From Mycobacterium basiliense (GTDB lineage: Bacteria; Actinomycetota; Actinomycetes; Mycobacteriales; Mycobacteriaceae): a stretch of DNA of 64,000 nucleotides. Made by a program: the position numbers and the translations under genes. The notes below the pieces were generated by a model, which was given only the letters and a program-made list of their open reading frames with translations, ran no database searches and had not been told where the DNA came from. Shown piece after piece: positions 45,247 through 54,211 of the stretch; position 1 is the stretch's first letter; every line of letters starts with the position of its first letter. Location: assembly GCF_900292015.1 (NCBI RefSeq), contig NZ_LR130759.1, positions 3,472,001-3,536,000 of the forward strand, written 5' to 3'.

Positions 45247-45747
45247 TCAGGCATCGACCCAGCATTGTATGAAAACGGCGGCCACCCGGGCTGCGTTATC
45301 CGCGGCGATTTGCCTGTAGAAGAGGAACGACACCGGGAAGCTCGGAAGGCGCAGCAGACCCCCGGGCCCGTCGGACATGGCGCGGATCCCCAGGAAGGGG
45401 ATGCCGTGCGCGTCGGCGACCGCCTGCGCCGCCGCTGTTTCGTTGTCCACCGCGTCGAAGCCCGGGGGCTGGGCGGCGGCGAAGTTAAGGTTGCCGAGCA
45501 GACCTTTGACCAGCCAAGGCCCCGCCGCCCGGAAGATGTTGCCGGTGTACAGCAGCGACCGATCGGGTGCGCTGCGCGGTTGGCAACCAAAAACATCTCG
45601 CCGTTGTCCAGGGTCCACCGGGCGGGCACGGCAACGTCACCGATACGGGTGCGTCCGGCGCCACCGGCGACGCCGGAAAATATCACTGCGCCAACGGTCG
45701 GCCGGAAAGGCCGACAGGATGAGCGTGCGGTGTTCGCAGGCGCTCAT
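45247..45747 (-). pseudogene. MTA/SAH nucleosidase-like (phosphorylase superfamily) pseudogene
   Basis: The N-terminus LILSAFPAD begins at ATG 45747. It is joined directly to [20 protein letters not shown], with about 60 residues of the usual fold missing. A frameshift after DNGEMFLVA moves the rest to another frame ([38 protein letters not shown]). Live homologues cleave adenosyl thio-compounds. The deletion plus frameshift inactivates it. Confidence 0.75.
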
Positions 45748-45942
45748 GGTGGCGATGTCCGCGAGACCGGCCGCCAGGTTGGCCCCAAGATCACTTCAGG
45801 CCCGTTGTCCTTGAGCGACCGCGCCTGGCGCCCGCACGTTTTCGCAGCCACTACAGCCGCTCAACGACCAGCTGTGCGAATGCATGGTTCGTGGAAATCT
45901 GCCCATCCGGCGTTTTGATGTTGGGATCGTAGATCTGCAGAC

Positions 45943-46416
45943 TTACCCGTCGACCTTGTCGCCGTTTTGGTGACCAAAGAAATAGTTGGTCGTCTTGGGC
46001 ACGGTCAAGACGCCATCGATGATGCTGTGCTGCGCATAGAACGGATCTTGCAGGGAAGCCAGGATCTCCATCTTCTTCTCGTCAACGTTCCAGAAGAACG
46101 CGTAGCCAGGAGCCGAATAGGTCGCCATCTGCTGCTGGGTTGTCAGCTTGAGACCGAACGTGGTCAGCGACCAGCCGTCGATTCGATAGCTGCCTGGCTG
46201 CAGGGTCAGGTATCCAGTGGACTTGTCGTACTTGATGTAACCGTGTGCGTCCAGGTTCACGTCGTTGAACACGCGCACGTTGATGCCGGGCTGCATCGCG
46301 ACATTGCTCAGGCCCCGTTCGGTGAATGCTCCCCACAGCCGCGGCGGAGATGTTCCACCGCAAGCGCTCAGGGCGAGTGCCAAAGCAACCATCAGTAGCA
46401 GCAACTTCGGCTTCAA
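45943..46416 (-). CDS. Putative lipoprotein of unknown function
   Basis: A 157-residue protein with lipobox LALSAC (Cys at ~19) after a Lys-containing start and hydrophobic run. The start codon is TTG at 46416, chosen because GGAGGTG lies 7 nt upstream and the lipoprotein signal begins exactly there. The mature domain (NVRVFNDVNLDAHGYIKYD, YRIDGWSLTTFG) looks like a small beta-sandwich of unknown role. Confidence 0.72.
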   Translation of the reverse strand: MKPKLLLLMVALALALSACGGTSPPRLWGAFTERGLSNVAMQPGINVRVFNDVNLDAHGYIKYDKSTGYLTLQPGSYRIDGWSLTTFGLKLTTQQQMATYSAPGYAFFWNVDEKKMEILASLQDPFYAQHSIIDGVLTVPKTTNYFFGHQNGDKVDG

Positions 46417-46447
46417 CCTGTCACCTCCGGGCAGTCCCTTCAGCGGT

Positions 46448-46921
46448 TCACAGCAACGGGCGACGCTCGATCGCTGCTGACACCTCTTCCGCCATCCAGT
46501 AGCTGATGGCCAATGATCGGTCACCGTCGGGAAGCCCGACCCCTTCGAAGACGACTTCGCCGACCGCGGCGGGGAGGCTGACATTCTGGCGACGGTGCCG
46601 CCAAATCAGCCGGTAGGCCGGTCCGGCCCGCTGGATGCGCAAGTCGAGGTCACCGGTCAATTCGCCTGCGTCATCGAAATATTGGACGCGGTAATCACCG
46701 GGAAAGCCGTTGGAGGTGTCGCCGAGCGCCCGACCGCTGCCCGCCGTGGCCGCAGACGTCGTGGAGTCGGCGGACACATACCGCATGTCGATCACGTCGG
46801 CTTCCTCGGCGCTGATCTGATATTGGCCAACCCCGATTAGTCGGGTACTGATCATGTCCAGCATGGTAAGCCCCGGATGGCCGTCTTGGTCGAAAGTAGC
46901 GGGGCCGAATATTAGGCTCAC
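46448..46921 (-). CDS. Conserved-looking protein of unknown function
   Basis: About 157 residues, beta-rich, without signal or known motif (YRVQYFDDAGELTGDLDLRIQR; YRLIWRHRRQNV). The C-terminus SLAISYWMAEE is protein-like. The start is uncertain: GTG 46921, or ATG 46864 with GGGG upstream. It ends 32 bp before the lipoprotein gene on the same strand and is divergent from the M23 peptidase gene. Confidence 0.6.
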   Translation of the reverse strand: MSLIFGPATFDQDGHPGLTMLDMISTRLIGVGQYQISAEEADVIDMRYVSADSTTSAATAGSGRALGDTSNGFPGDYRVQYFDDAGELTGDLDLRIQRAGPAYRLIWRHRRQNVSLPAAVGEVVFEGVGLPDGDRSLAISYWMAEEVSAAIERRPLL

Positions 46922-46954
46922 GGCAGCCGGATTTTGTCCAAGGAGGCACACCAG

Positions 46955-48289
46955 ATGGCGGCGATTCGACCGCGGTACCCAGCCCGGAAATCCCGATGGA
47001 CGCGATTGGCCATCTGTTGGTTAGCAACGTTGGTCGCCGCGTGCTCCGCCAGCGCACCAACTGGCCCCGACGGCGGCTCGACCGCCCCGGTCAGCAGCGA
47101 TGCGCTGGTGGGCGTGCGGGTCCCCGACGCGTTCACCCCATTGACCGTGGCCCCTATCAGCCAGCCGACGTTTCCCTTCCCAGGCAGTGACGGGAAGTAT
47201 CATTTGGCCTTTGACATGCAGATCACCAACGCGACCGGAGTACCTGCCAGTCTCAACGCCGTCGACGTGGTCGACGCCCAGGAACCCAAGAATGTGCTCG
47301 CGTCCTTCTCCGACACCCAATTGGTCGACCCGTCTTGCAATTATGGAAACTGCAATCGATTGCGACAGCTGACTCGGCAACCCGCTCCCGATTTCACCAT
47401 TGCGCCGCAAACGTCGCGGACGCTGCTGCTCGACTTCACGCTGGACACGTTGGCGCAATTCCCCAAGGCGATCATGCTGCGTCTGCATGGCACCGGGGCG
47501 ACCGGCCCGAGCACCGGCGGCCGGCCCGGCCCGCTCGACAGTCTGGGCGCACCGTTCAACATTTCAGCCGGCGCGCCACGGGTGATCAGCCCACCGCTAC
47601 GCGGCAATAACTGGGTCGCGTTCAACGGTTGCTGCGATCCGGGCTGGGCGCACCGGGACGCCATCCTGTCGGTGGACATGAAGCTGGACAACAGCCAGCG
47701 CTTCGCGATCGACTGGATGCGGATGACCGACCACGGCGATTTCTACACGGGCGACCAGACGAAGAACGAGAGCTATCTGTCGTTCGGAAGTCCCGTATAT
47801 GCGGTCGCCGACGGCACCGTAACCGCGACGCTGGACGATGTCGAAGCCAACTTGCCGGGAGTACTACCGGCATCGGATCCCGTCCTGGCGGCAAAGATGA
47901 CGGTGGAAAACGTCGACGGCAACCACATCGTCATGGACCTCGGCGGTGGGGTGTATGCGATGTACGCCCACCTGATCAAGGGCTCCCTGCTGGTCAAGCC
48001 CGGCGATAAGGTCACCCGAGGACAACTAATCGCCAGGCTTGGCAACACCGGCAACTCCAACGCCCCGCACCTACATTTCCAACTGATGAACGGCCCTTCA
48101 CTGCTCGAGGCCGATGCCGTCCCCTATGTGCTGGACAACTTCAGCTATCAGGGTCAGGTCAGTGCCGCCTCTGTTTGGGAGGCTGACAACTACCTCAGCG
48201 GTTCATTCTTTGGACCAGAGCGACTGGTGATGCCCGAACTGCGGTCACAACAGCTGCCGCTACTACTGGCGACCGTGGCCTTCGCCTAG
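46955..48289 (+). CDS. Lipoprotein M23-family metallopeptidase-like protein
   Basis: A 444-residue protein. Lipobox TLVAAC at ~21-26 anchors it outside the membrane. An N-terminal beta domain with several Cys (CNYGNCN, GCCD) precedes the M23/LytM domain (~290-400): VYAVADGTVTAT, DLGGGVYAMYAHL and PHLHFQL supply metal ligands. The first zinc His of active enzymes (HxGxD) is not obvious; FAIDWMRMTDHGDFYTG may replace it, so activity is uncertain. ATG 46955 has AGGAGG 8 nt upstream. Confidence 0.8.
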   Translation: MAAIRPRYPARKSRWTRLAICWLATLVAACSASAPTGPDGGSTAPVSSDALVGVRVPDAFTPLTVAPISQPTFPFPGSDGKYHLAFDMQITNATGVPASLNAVDVVDAQEPKNVLASFSDTQLVDPSCNYGNCNRLRQLTRQPAPDFTIAPQTSRTLLLDFTLDTLAQFPKAIMLRLHGTGATGPSTGGRPGPLDSLGAPFNISAGAPRVISPPLRGNNWVAFNGCCDPGWAHRDAILSVDMKLDNSQRFAIDWMRMTDHGDFYTGDQTKNESYLSFGSPVYAVADGTVTATLDDVEANLPGVLPASDPVLAAKMTVENVDGNHIVMDLGGGVYAMYAHLIKGSLLVKPGDKVTRGQLIARLGNTGNSNAPHLHFQLMNGPSLLEADAVPYVLDNFSYQGQVSAASVWEADNYLSGSFFGPERLVMPELRSQQLPLLLATVAFA

Positions 48290-48318
48290 CGACGCCCAGA
48301 CCCCGAAAGGCAATCATC

Positions 48319-49305
48319 GTGGACATCTTCGCAGCATGGAAAAGCGGAGGTACCCAATTGCGCTGGCGGTCAACCACTCCCGGCAACGACGGAATCGAAG
48401 TCACGGTATTTAACCGGCGCTGCGGCACGCCGGGGGCACCGGCTCTAGTGCTGGTGCACGGGTTTCCGACGTCCAGCATCGACTACTTCGGCTTGGCCGG
48501 TGAACTCAGTTCGGAATTCGACATCTTCGTGCTGGACTTCCCCGGCTACGGTCTGTCCGACAAACCACCGGAGCCCTACGTCTACTCGCTGTATGACGAC
48601 GCGCGTCTGCTCGTCCACGCGATCACGCAGGTGTGGCAGCTGACCGAATTCCGGATGCTCACCCATGATCGCGGAAGCAGCATCGGCATGATCGCGCTGG
48701 GTATGTTAGCCGCCCAAGACCCACCACGGCTGCCCGTCGACCTCATTGTCACCAACGCCAACATTTATCTTCCGCTGGCGAACCTGACCGCGTTCCAGAC
48801 CGCGCTGCTGGACTCCGCAACGGGGCGGGCCACCGCGGCTGCCATCACACCCGAGCTGCTGGCGGCCGGCCTGGGAGCGAGCACCTTTATGCCGCGACGG
48901 GCGCTGGATGACCCCGAGATCGCTGCGTTGGCCAAGTGCTTTGCCCACAACGACGGCGTCCGGGTGCTACCCGACACCATTCAGTATCTGCATGAGCGAG
49001 CTGCCGATGAAAACCGCTGGCTTGCCCAGCTTTCTGCGATCACCGTCAACACTTCCCTGGTCTGGGGACTGCATGACGGGGTCGCGCCTCTGCGGGTCGC
49101 CAACCACGTATGGCAGACGTATCTGAAGGACCAGCCCGGACGCAGCCGCTATTGGGTAGTGCCGAACGCCGACCATTATGTCCAATGCGACGCCCCCGGG
49201 GAATTAGCCCAGATCGTGCGTCTTACCGCCGGGGGCGAGGACATCGCCCTGCAGACCCTCGGGGATCGACCCGACGGCCCGGTCCTGGTGGATCAAAGCG
49301 ACTAG
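48319..49305 (+). CDS. Alpha/beta hydrolase with Asp nucleophile (epoxide-hydrolase/haloalkane-dehalogenase-like)
   Basis: A 328-residue enzyme. Oxyanion loop VLVHGFPTSS, DFPGYGLSDKP, and nucleophile elbow LTHDRGSSIG, in which Asp replaces Ser as in epoxide hydrolases and dehalogenases. The acid is likely in VWGLHDGVAPL and the catalytic His in PNADHYVQCD. GTG start with AAAGG upstream; it lies 29 bp after the M23 gene, possibly the same operon. The substrate is unknown. Confidence 0.8.
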   Translation: MDIFAAWKSGGTQLRWRSTTPGNDGIEVTVFNRRCGTPGAPALVLVHGFPTSSIDYFGLAGELSSEFDIFVLDFPGYGLSDKPPEPYVYSLYDDARLLVHAITQVWQLTEFRMLTHDRGSSIGMIALGMLAAQDPPRLPVDLIVTNANIYLPLANLTAFQTALLDSATGRATAAAITPELLAAGLGASTFMPRRALDDPEIAALAKCFAHNDGVRVLPDTIQYLHERAADENRWLAQLSAITVNTSLVWGLHDGVAPLRVANHVWQTYLKDQPGRSRYWVVPNADHYVQCDAPGELAQIVRLTAGGEDIALQTLGDRPDGPVLVDQSD

Positions 49306-49332
49306 CACCTGCGGCCACCGCGCCGCGTGGGG

Positions 49333-49653
49333 TCAACCGTCGAAGAGGTGGTGGGGGCAGTAATGTCTCGCGGATATCACCGCAAAGTGTGCTGCGGCGT
49401 CCATATCGAATTCAGGATTGCGGGTCTTCACTTCTTGGATTACCGATAGGCCGGATTCGCCGTTGTCCAAACATATGCACACCGCATGGGCCGCGCCGAT
49501 GGCATCAGCCGAACTCGGATAGGTAATGCCGATTTGCTGCAGCGCGGCCAGAAAGCTGGCGTCGTCCCCGCTGGTGGCGCTTCGCTCCGCATGCGCCGGC
49601 AAGGCCAGGGCGATGCTGGCGCAGATAGCAGCCATCGCAGTTACGAATTTCAT
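49333..49653 (-). CDS. Secreted DUF732-domain protein
   Basis: A 106-residue protein with signal peptide (cleavage after PAHA at ~22) and the DUF732 pattern: DASFLAALQQIGITY, AHAVCICLDNG and AAHFAVISARHYCP with two conserved Cys. This family of small secreted helical proteins is abundant in mycobacteria; the role is unknown. Confidence 0.85.
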   Translation of the reverse strand: MKFVTAMAAICASIALALPAHAERSATSGDDASFLAALQQIGITYPSSADAIGAAHAVCICLDNGESGLSVIQEVKTRNPEFDMDAAAHFAVISARHYCPHHLFDG

Positions 49654-50024
49654 TGCTTCTCAACACCTTCGTAGAGGGCACTCAGCTCGTGGTTTGTCGC
49701 TCCCCGATAAGCATGCGCCGCCGCCACGTGTCAGTCAGTGGCGGCGAACTTCATCACGAGAACCCCATCCTACCGACGCTTCGTTTGCCCTGCAAAGATG
49801 TCAGCCCTTCGGCGACCAGCACACTCCTGGGTGGAATCCTCATCGTTTCGCCCGCGTGGCGGGTGGCGCATCGAGATTGACCGCCTCCGAAAACGCCGCG
49901 TAATCTGGATTGAAATGCGCGGTGGGGCCCGCGTCCTGTACAGCAATGCCAACGGTCCCTGGGAATCGATGATTGCTAATTTGCGGCAGGTAGCAGCGTT
50001 ATCGCGGACCCAGGAGGCCAATCG
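49654..50024. other. 371-bp gap, possible short frame but no supported gene
   Basis: A plus-strand frame through 49870-50060 contains a protein-like stretch (VIWIEMRGGARVLYSNANG) that overlaps the metallophosphoesterase start. It could be a small upstream gene, but no start or ribosome-binding site supports it. Confidence 0.35.
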
Positions 50025-50867
50025 GTGGCACAGTCCTTTCTATCCTTTCCCTCCTTTCTGGCCCCGCCGTCGCGGATCGCCATCGCCGGCGATTGGCATG
50101 CCGATACCGATTACGCCGTCGCGGCCATCGAGCATGCCGCCAAGCGCGAAGCAACGGTGCTGATTCACCTCGGCGACTTCGGCTACAACTTCACCGACGA
50201 ATACCTGAATTCGCTGGATGAAACGCTTGCTCGCTGCCAGATGACGCTCGGTTTCGTCGACGGCAATCACGAAAACTTTGATCGGCTGCTCGGCTGGCCC
50301 GTCGATCCGGACGGCCTACGCCATCTACGGGCCCACCTGGTGCATCTGCCCAGAGGGTTTCGATGGCGGTGGGGCCAGACGAGTTGCCTGGCCCTCGGCG
50401 GGGCCTATTCCCTCGACCGGTTCATGCGAACGCGTGGGCGATCCTGGTGGGTGCAAGAGCTCATCACCCGCAAGCAGGTCGGCGACACTGCCGCGGCCGG
50501 GCCCGCGGATGCGATGTTCTGCCATGACTGTCCGGCTGGGATCACGGTTCCCGGCGCGGCGCGTGACCGTCTGGGATTCCCGGAGCGGGAGTTGCGGCGC
50601 TCCGAGCTGCATCGACTGCGCTTACGCTCTGTCGTGGACGCGGTTCGTCCAGGTCGCTTGTGGCATGGGCACTTTCACCGCCGCTATCAGGCAGTGCTGT
50701 ATGGTCAGGGATACCGCACCGTGGTAGACGGCCTTGGCAAAAACAGCAATCCGGTGGACAACAACATGGTGGTAGTCAACCTCGCGGCGCTGGGATCACA
50801 CCGGCTCAGTGCCGGCGGGAACGGACCGGCGCGTGCGGCCTTGGGTGGCCCCACGGCCGTCGGTTGA
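50025..50867 (+). CDS. Calcineurin-like metallophosphoesterase
   Basis: A 280-residue two-metal phosphoesterase. All core motifs are present: AGDWHAD, HLGDFGYN, FVDGNHENFD, a CHDCP block and WHGHFHRRY. The substrate may be a phosphodiester or phosphoprotein. Similar proteins occur in phages and plasmids, but nothing else phage-like is nearby. GTG start at 50025. Confidence 0.85.
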   Translation: MAQSFLSFPSFLAPPSRIAIAGDWHADTDYAVAAIEHAAKREATVLIHLGDFGYNFTDEYLNSLDETLARCQMTLGFVDGNHENFDRLLGWPVDPDGLRHLRAHLVHLPRGFRWRWGQTSCLALGGAYSLDRFMRTRGRSWWVQELITRKQVGDTAAAGPADAMFCHDCPAGITVPGAARDRLGFPERELRRSELHRLRLRSVVDAVRPGRLWHGHFHRRYQAVLYGQGYRTVVDGLGKNSNPVDNNMVVVNLAALGSHRLSAGGNGPARAALGGPTAVG

Positions 50868-50936
50868 CCAGTGCGGCACTATCGGAATCGGCGCTGACAC
50901 CGAGAACTCTTTCACTGCAGTGCTTGAGGAGCGGCC

Positions 50937-52016
50937 ATGGACGACGATTGTCTGACCGTGAGCGCCTATTTGGCTGAACGTCGGCGGACCGACGACGGCT
51001 TCCTCGCCGACCTGTTGCTCGGCCTCTTCCAGCAGCGCCAGATCGCTTCCAGCATCGTGTTGCGTGGTGCCGGCGGCTTCGGGACCGGGCGGCACCTAAG
51101 GACCGATCGGTCGCTGACGTTGTCCGAGGACCCACCCGTGGTGGTAATCGGCGTGGACACCAGGCAAAAGATCGAGGCGCTGCTCGACCCGGTTCTTGCC
51201 CTTCAACAACGCGGCCTGCTTACCATCGAACGGGCCCGGATGCTGCGCGGAGACATCAGCCCGCTGGAAATGTCCAGCGCACCAGGCGAAGCGGTCAAGT
51301 TGACGATCTACGTCGGCCGCAAAGAACGCGTCTACGGGGTGCCCGCGCATGTCGCCATTTGCGACTTGATGTATCGACGCCAGCTGGCCGGCGCGTCAGT
51401 GTTCTTGGGAGTAGACGGCACCCGCCATGGACAGCGCCAGCGCGCCAACTTCTTCGCCCGCAATACCGACGTTCCGATGATGATCATCGCGGTGGGTAGC
51501 GGCGAAGTCATCAGTCGCGTATTGCCGGAACTGGGTGGGTTGCTTAGGAATCCTTTGATCACGCTAGAGCGGGTGCGGGTGTGCAAGCGCGACGGTGAAC
51601 TGCTGGAAAGGCCGCATGCGTTGCCTGCCAGCGATGAACATGGCTTGCCGCTGTGGCAACGGTTGATGCTCTACACCTCCGACTCCGCACGGTATGACGG
51701 CGTCCCGATCCACCGGGCCGTGATCCGGCGGCTTTATCAGCGAAAGAAGTCCGACGGTGCGACCGTATTGCGCGGTATCTGGGGCTTCCACGGCGATCAT
51801 CAGCCCCACGGCGACAAGCTGCTCTCCCTTAGCCGCCATGTTCCAGTGGTCACCATCGTCATCGACACTCCCGACATCATCGCCGAATCGTTCGATGTGG
51901 TTGACGAATTGACCGGCGACTACGGCCTGGTGACAAGTGAAATGGTGCCCGCCCTGGTTTCCGACGACGGCGTCCAGAGCGGGGGCAGGCCAAACCTGGC
52001 TCGCTACGAGTACTAG
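50937..52016 (+). CDS. Triple DUF190-domain protein (Rv3071-like)
   Basis: A 359-residue protein made of three PII-like DUF190 units: ~20-80 (ASSIVLRGAGGFG), ~130-190 (GASVFLGVDGTRH, VPMMIIAVG) and ~250-320 (GATVLRGIWGFHG, VPVVTIVIDT). DUF190 proteins usually sit beside crcB fluoride channels and may regulate them; Rv3071 in M. tuberculosis lies by crcB genes. No crcB is adjacent here. GAGGAG precedes the ATG. Confidence 0.82.
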   Translation: MDDDCLTVSAYLAERRRTDDGFLADLLLGLFQQRQIASSIVLRGAGGFGTGRHLRTDRSLTLSEDPPVVVIGVDTRQKIEALLDPVLALQQRGLLTIERARMLRGDISPLEMSSAPGEAVKLTIYVGRKERVYGVPAHVAICDLMYRRQLAGASVFLGVDGTRHGQRQRANFFARNTDVPMMIIAVGSGEVISRVLPELGGLLRNPLITLERVRVCKRDGELLERPHALPASDEHGLPLWQRLMLYTSDSARYDGVPIHRAVIRRLYQRKKSDGATVLRGIWGFHGDHQPHGDKLLSLSRHVPVVTIVIDTPDIIAESFDVVDELTGDYGLVTSEMVPALVSDDGVQSGGRPNLARYEY

Positions 52017-52040
52017 CCGTGCCCGTGCGGAGGCGGGGAT

Positions 52041-52211
52041 ATGCGACAAAGGCCATCGATCAGACGGATGATCGACCGGCTACCCACGTTCGTCATCGCC
52101 ACCGGAATCGCGGCGATCGTCACCGGCTCGGTTGGCTTCACCGTGGCCATCGCGCTGATTGTGGTCGGCAGCGTGGCATCGGGCTTGTTGGCGCGCTTGG
52201 CCACCCGATGA
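52041..52211 (+). CDS. Small two-helix membrane protein (56 aa)
   Basis: ATG at 52041 with GGAGG about 6 nt upstream, ending in TGA at 52211. After a basic N-terminus (RQRPSIRRMIDR) two hydrophobic stretches (TFVIATGIAAIVTGSVGF and VAIALIVVGSVASGLL) predict a hairpin in the membrane. It starts 24 bp after the DUF190 gene and so is probably co-transcribed. It matches no family I know and might be a partner of the DUF190 protein. Confidence 0.55.
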   Translation: MRQRPSIRRMIDRLPTFVIATGIAAIVTGSVGFTVAIALIVVGSVASGLLARLATR

Positions 52212-52246
52212 GCCCGTCGCGGCCCGTACGTCCCGGCGGCAGCAGT

Positions 52247-52975
52247 TCAGCAGGTGGCGGCCAGTACCTCTCGAGCCAGCTCCGGGCGGCATACCACCAG
52301 GTCGGGCAGCTTAGGATCGGGCTGGTTGTAGGCCAGGGCAGACCCGTTGATCCGCGAGGTATGCAGGCCGGCGGAGCGGGCCACCGCCACCGGCGCGGCT
52401 GAGTCCCATTCGAACTGGCCGCCCGCGTGGACGTACACATCGGCCAGCCCCTGCACCACCGCCGCCACTTTTGCACCCGCAGAACCCATCTCGACCAAGG
52501 TGCCGTCGAGCGCATCGCGCACGGCGAGGGCAACAGCGGGCGGACGGGTACGCGACACCACGATGCGTGGCTTGTCAGGTGCCACCGGCGGCGGCTCCAC
52601 GTGTGGTGTCGCCAAGGTGATGCCCTGCGCAGGCAGGGCCACGGCTCCCGCGATGAGCTCGCCGGCCTGCCACAGCGCCACGTGTACCGCCCAGTCATCG
52701 CGTCCGAGTTCGGAGAACTCACGCGTTCCGTCGAGCGGATCGACTATCCACACTCGCTGGCAGCGCAGTCGGACCGGATCGTCGACGCCTTCCTCGGACA
52801 GCACCGCGTCCGCAGGACGCTGGTTACCGAGTGCTTCCATCAGGAAATCGTGGGATCGCTTGTCCCCTGCCGCTTTTCGCTCGCGTACATCCGCATCCGC
52901 GAATTCCTGCCGCACTGCGAGCAGCAACCTGCCAGCCTCGGTGGCCAACTGAGCCGCCAGTTCGTGGTCATCCAC
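52247..52975 (-). CDS. cysQ: 3'(2'),5'-bisphosphate nucleotidase, CysQ-like
   Basis: A 242-residue IMPase-fold enzyme. Metal-binding motifs DAVLSEEGVDD, VWIVDPLDGTREF and FEWDSAAPVAVA are clear. It dephosphorylates PAP and PAPS, balancing sulfate assimilation. GTG 52975 (VDDHELAAQLATEAG) fits the family N-terminus; GTG 52993 is possible. It is the last gene of a four-gene operon with an ACAD-fold enzyme, an SDR and an SRPBCC protein. It is 25 kb from sirA-cysH and lacks the CACAAC element. Confidence 0.85.
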   Translation of the reverse strand: MDDHELAAQLATEAGRLLLAVRQEFADADVRERKAAGDKRSHDFLMEALGNQRPADAVLSEEGVDDPVRLRCQRVWIVDPLDGTREFSELGRDDWAVHVALWQAGELIAGAVALPAQGITLATPHVEPPPVAPDKPRIVVSRTRPPAVALAVRDALDGTLVEMGSAGAKVAAVVQGLADVYVHAGGQFEWDSAAPVAVARSAGLHTSRINGSALAYNQPDPKLPDLVVCRPELAREVLAATC

Positions 52976-53013
52976 CGCGAAACCATACAACACCGACCCC
53001 GCGATGCCTGGGC

Positions 53014-54198
53014 TCAGAGTCCGAAATGATCCTCGGTGAGACCAAGCCAGATTTGCGCGCAGTCCATTGCGACCTTCTCGCTGATGAAGGCGTGCTGGGT
53101 ACCCGTGTACATGTCGCGGAAAGCGCGTTCGAGGCGACTGCCCTCTCGAATCGAACTGGTGCCGGCAACCAAATGCGCCCACTCCGCGCAGCTTCGCGAG
53201 GTATCGGTGGCGAAGACGGCAGCCGCACGCATGTCCGCCCGCAAGGTGGGCGTCAGGTCTTCGCCGGCGGCGACCGCGGCTTCGGCCGTGCTGAAGGCGT
53301 CGAGTACCAGCAGACGAGCGGCACGCCACGCCGCGACGTGATGAGCGAGGCCTTTCTGGAAGGTGGGGCGACCGGCCAACGACGCCATGTCGCTCATCCG
53401 ATATTTCGTCGCCGCCAATTCCGCGACATCGTCGAGCATGCTCTTGGCGACCCCGAGCGCCCACGACGCGTGACCGGCCGCGGTCACCGGCATCAAGCCC
53501 ATCCGAGTGGCCGGTGAACTTCCCCGACGCGGTTTGCGGACAAACAAGGCAAAGGTACGGCTTTGCGGCACAAACACGTCCTTTGCACTGTAGTCGTAGG
53601 ATCCGGTTCCTTTGAGCCCTTGCACGTGCCAGCCATCGTCAAAACTGATCTCTGCGCGCGGCACGACGGCGACCCGCATGTCGGGAAGACCCTCACTGAC
53701 CCAACGCATTTCACCGTTGTCCATCGGGAAGAACCCGGTCGCTATGTACTGCGAATGACCGATACCCGACCCGAAACTCCACGACCCGCTCAGCTGGTAA
53801 CCGCCGGCAACGGTAGTCCCCCGTCCGTTGGGAAAGAACTGGCCGCCCATCGTGACATGGTTGTCGTGCGCGGCGAACACCTCGGCGAATCCGTCGTCGG
53901 GAAGATAGCTGGCGGCCGCGAACGATGACGGCAGGTTCGCGATCCCGATCCACCCGAACGACCCATCCTGCCAAGCCATTTCGATCCATGTCTCGATCAT
54001 CTCGGTGAAGGATGGTTCCAGGCCACCAGCAACCGCGGGATTGAACGCAGACATCAGTCCCGTCGCCCACATTTCGTCCACAATCGCATCGGTAAGAGTA
54101 CGGATGCGCTCGGATTCGCCAGCTTGGTCCTGCACCAACTCGCGCATCCCGCGAGCCAACGCAATGACCCGACCGCTCGCTTCGGTTGTCGATGTCAT
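53014..54198 (-). CDS. Acyl-CoA-dehydrogenase-fold flavoenzyme (monooxygenase-like)
   Basis: A 394-residue ACAD-fold protein: MAWQDGSFGWIGIANLP, GGYQLSGSWSFGSGIGHS, LKGTGSYDYSAKDVFVP and the C-terminal AGTSSIREGSRLERAFRDM. The Ser/Arg pattern at the end and the beta-domain resemble HsaA-type hydroxylases more than true acyl-CoA dehydrogenases, which would show a catalytic Glu. ATG 54198 has AGGAA upstream. It starts 13 bp after the SDR gene. Confidence 0.8.
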   Translation of the reverse strand: MTSTTEASGRVIALARGMRELVQDQAGESERIRTLTDAIVDEMWATGLMSAFNPAVAGGLEPSFTEMIETWIEMAWQDGSFGWIGIANLPSSFAAASYLPDDGFAEVFAAHDNHVTMGGQFFPNGRGTTVAGGYQLSGSWSFGSGIGHSQYIATGFFPMDNGEMRWVSEGLPDMRVAVVPRAEISFDDGWHVQGLKGTGSYDYSAKDVFVPQSRTFALFVRKPRRGSSPATRMGLMPVTAAGHASWALGVAKSMLDDVAELAATKYRMSDMASLAGRPTFQKGLAHHVAAWRAARLLVLDAFSTAEAAVAAGEDLTPTLRADMRAAAVFATDTSRSCAEWAHLVAGTSSIREGSRLERAFRDMYTGTQHAFISEKVAMDCAQIWLGLTEDHFGL

Positions 54199-54211
54199 GC
54201 GTTTTCCTGCC

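Noticed and set aside
49738..50163. Plus-strand 141-codon frame upstream of the metallophosphoesterase
   Set aside because: Its second half overlaps the phosphoesterase in another frame and no start signal is seen; only a short stretch looks protein-like.
52993..53464. Upstream extension of cysQ to 53464
   Set aside because: It overlaps the ACAD-fold gene on the same strand and has no recognisable motif; the family N-terminus begins near 52975.
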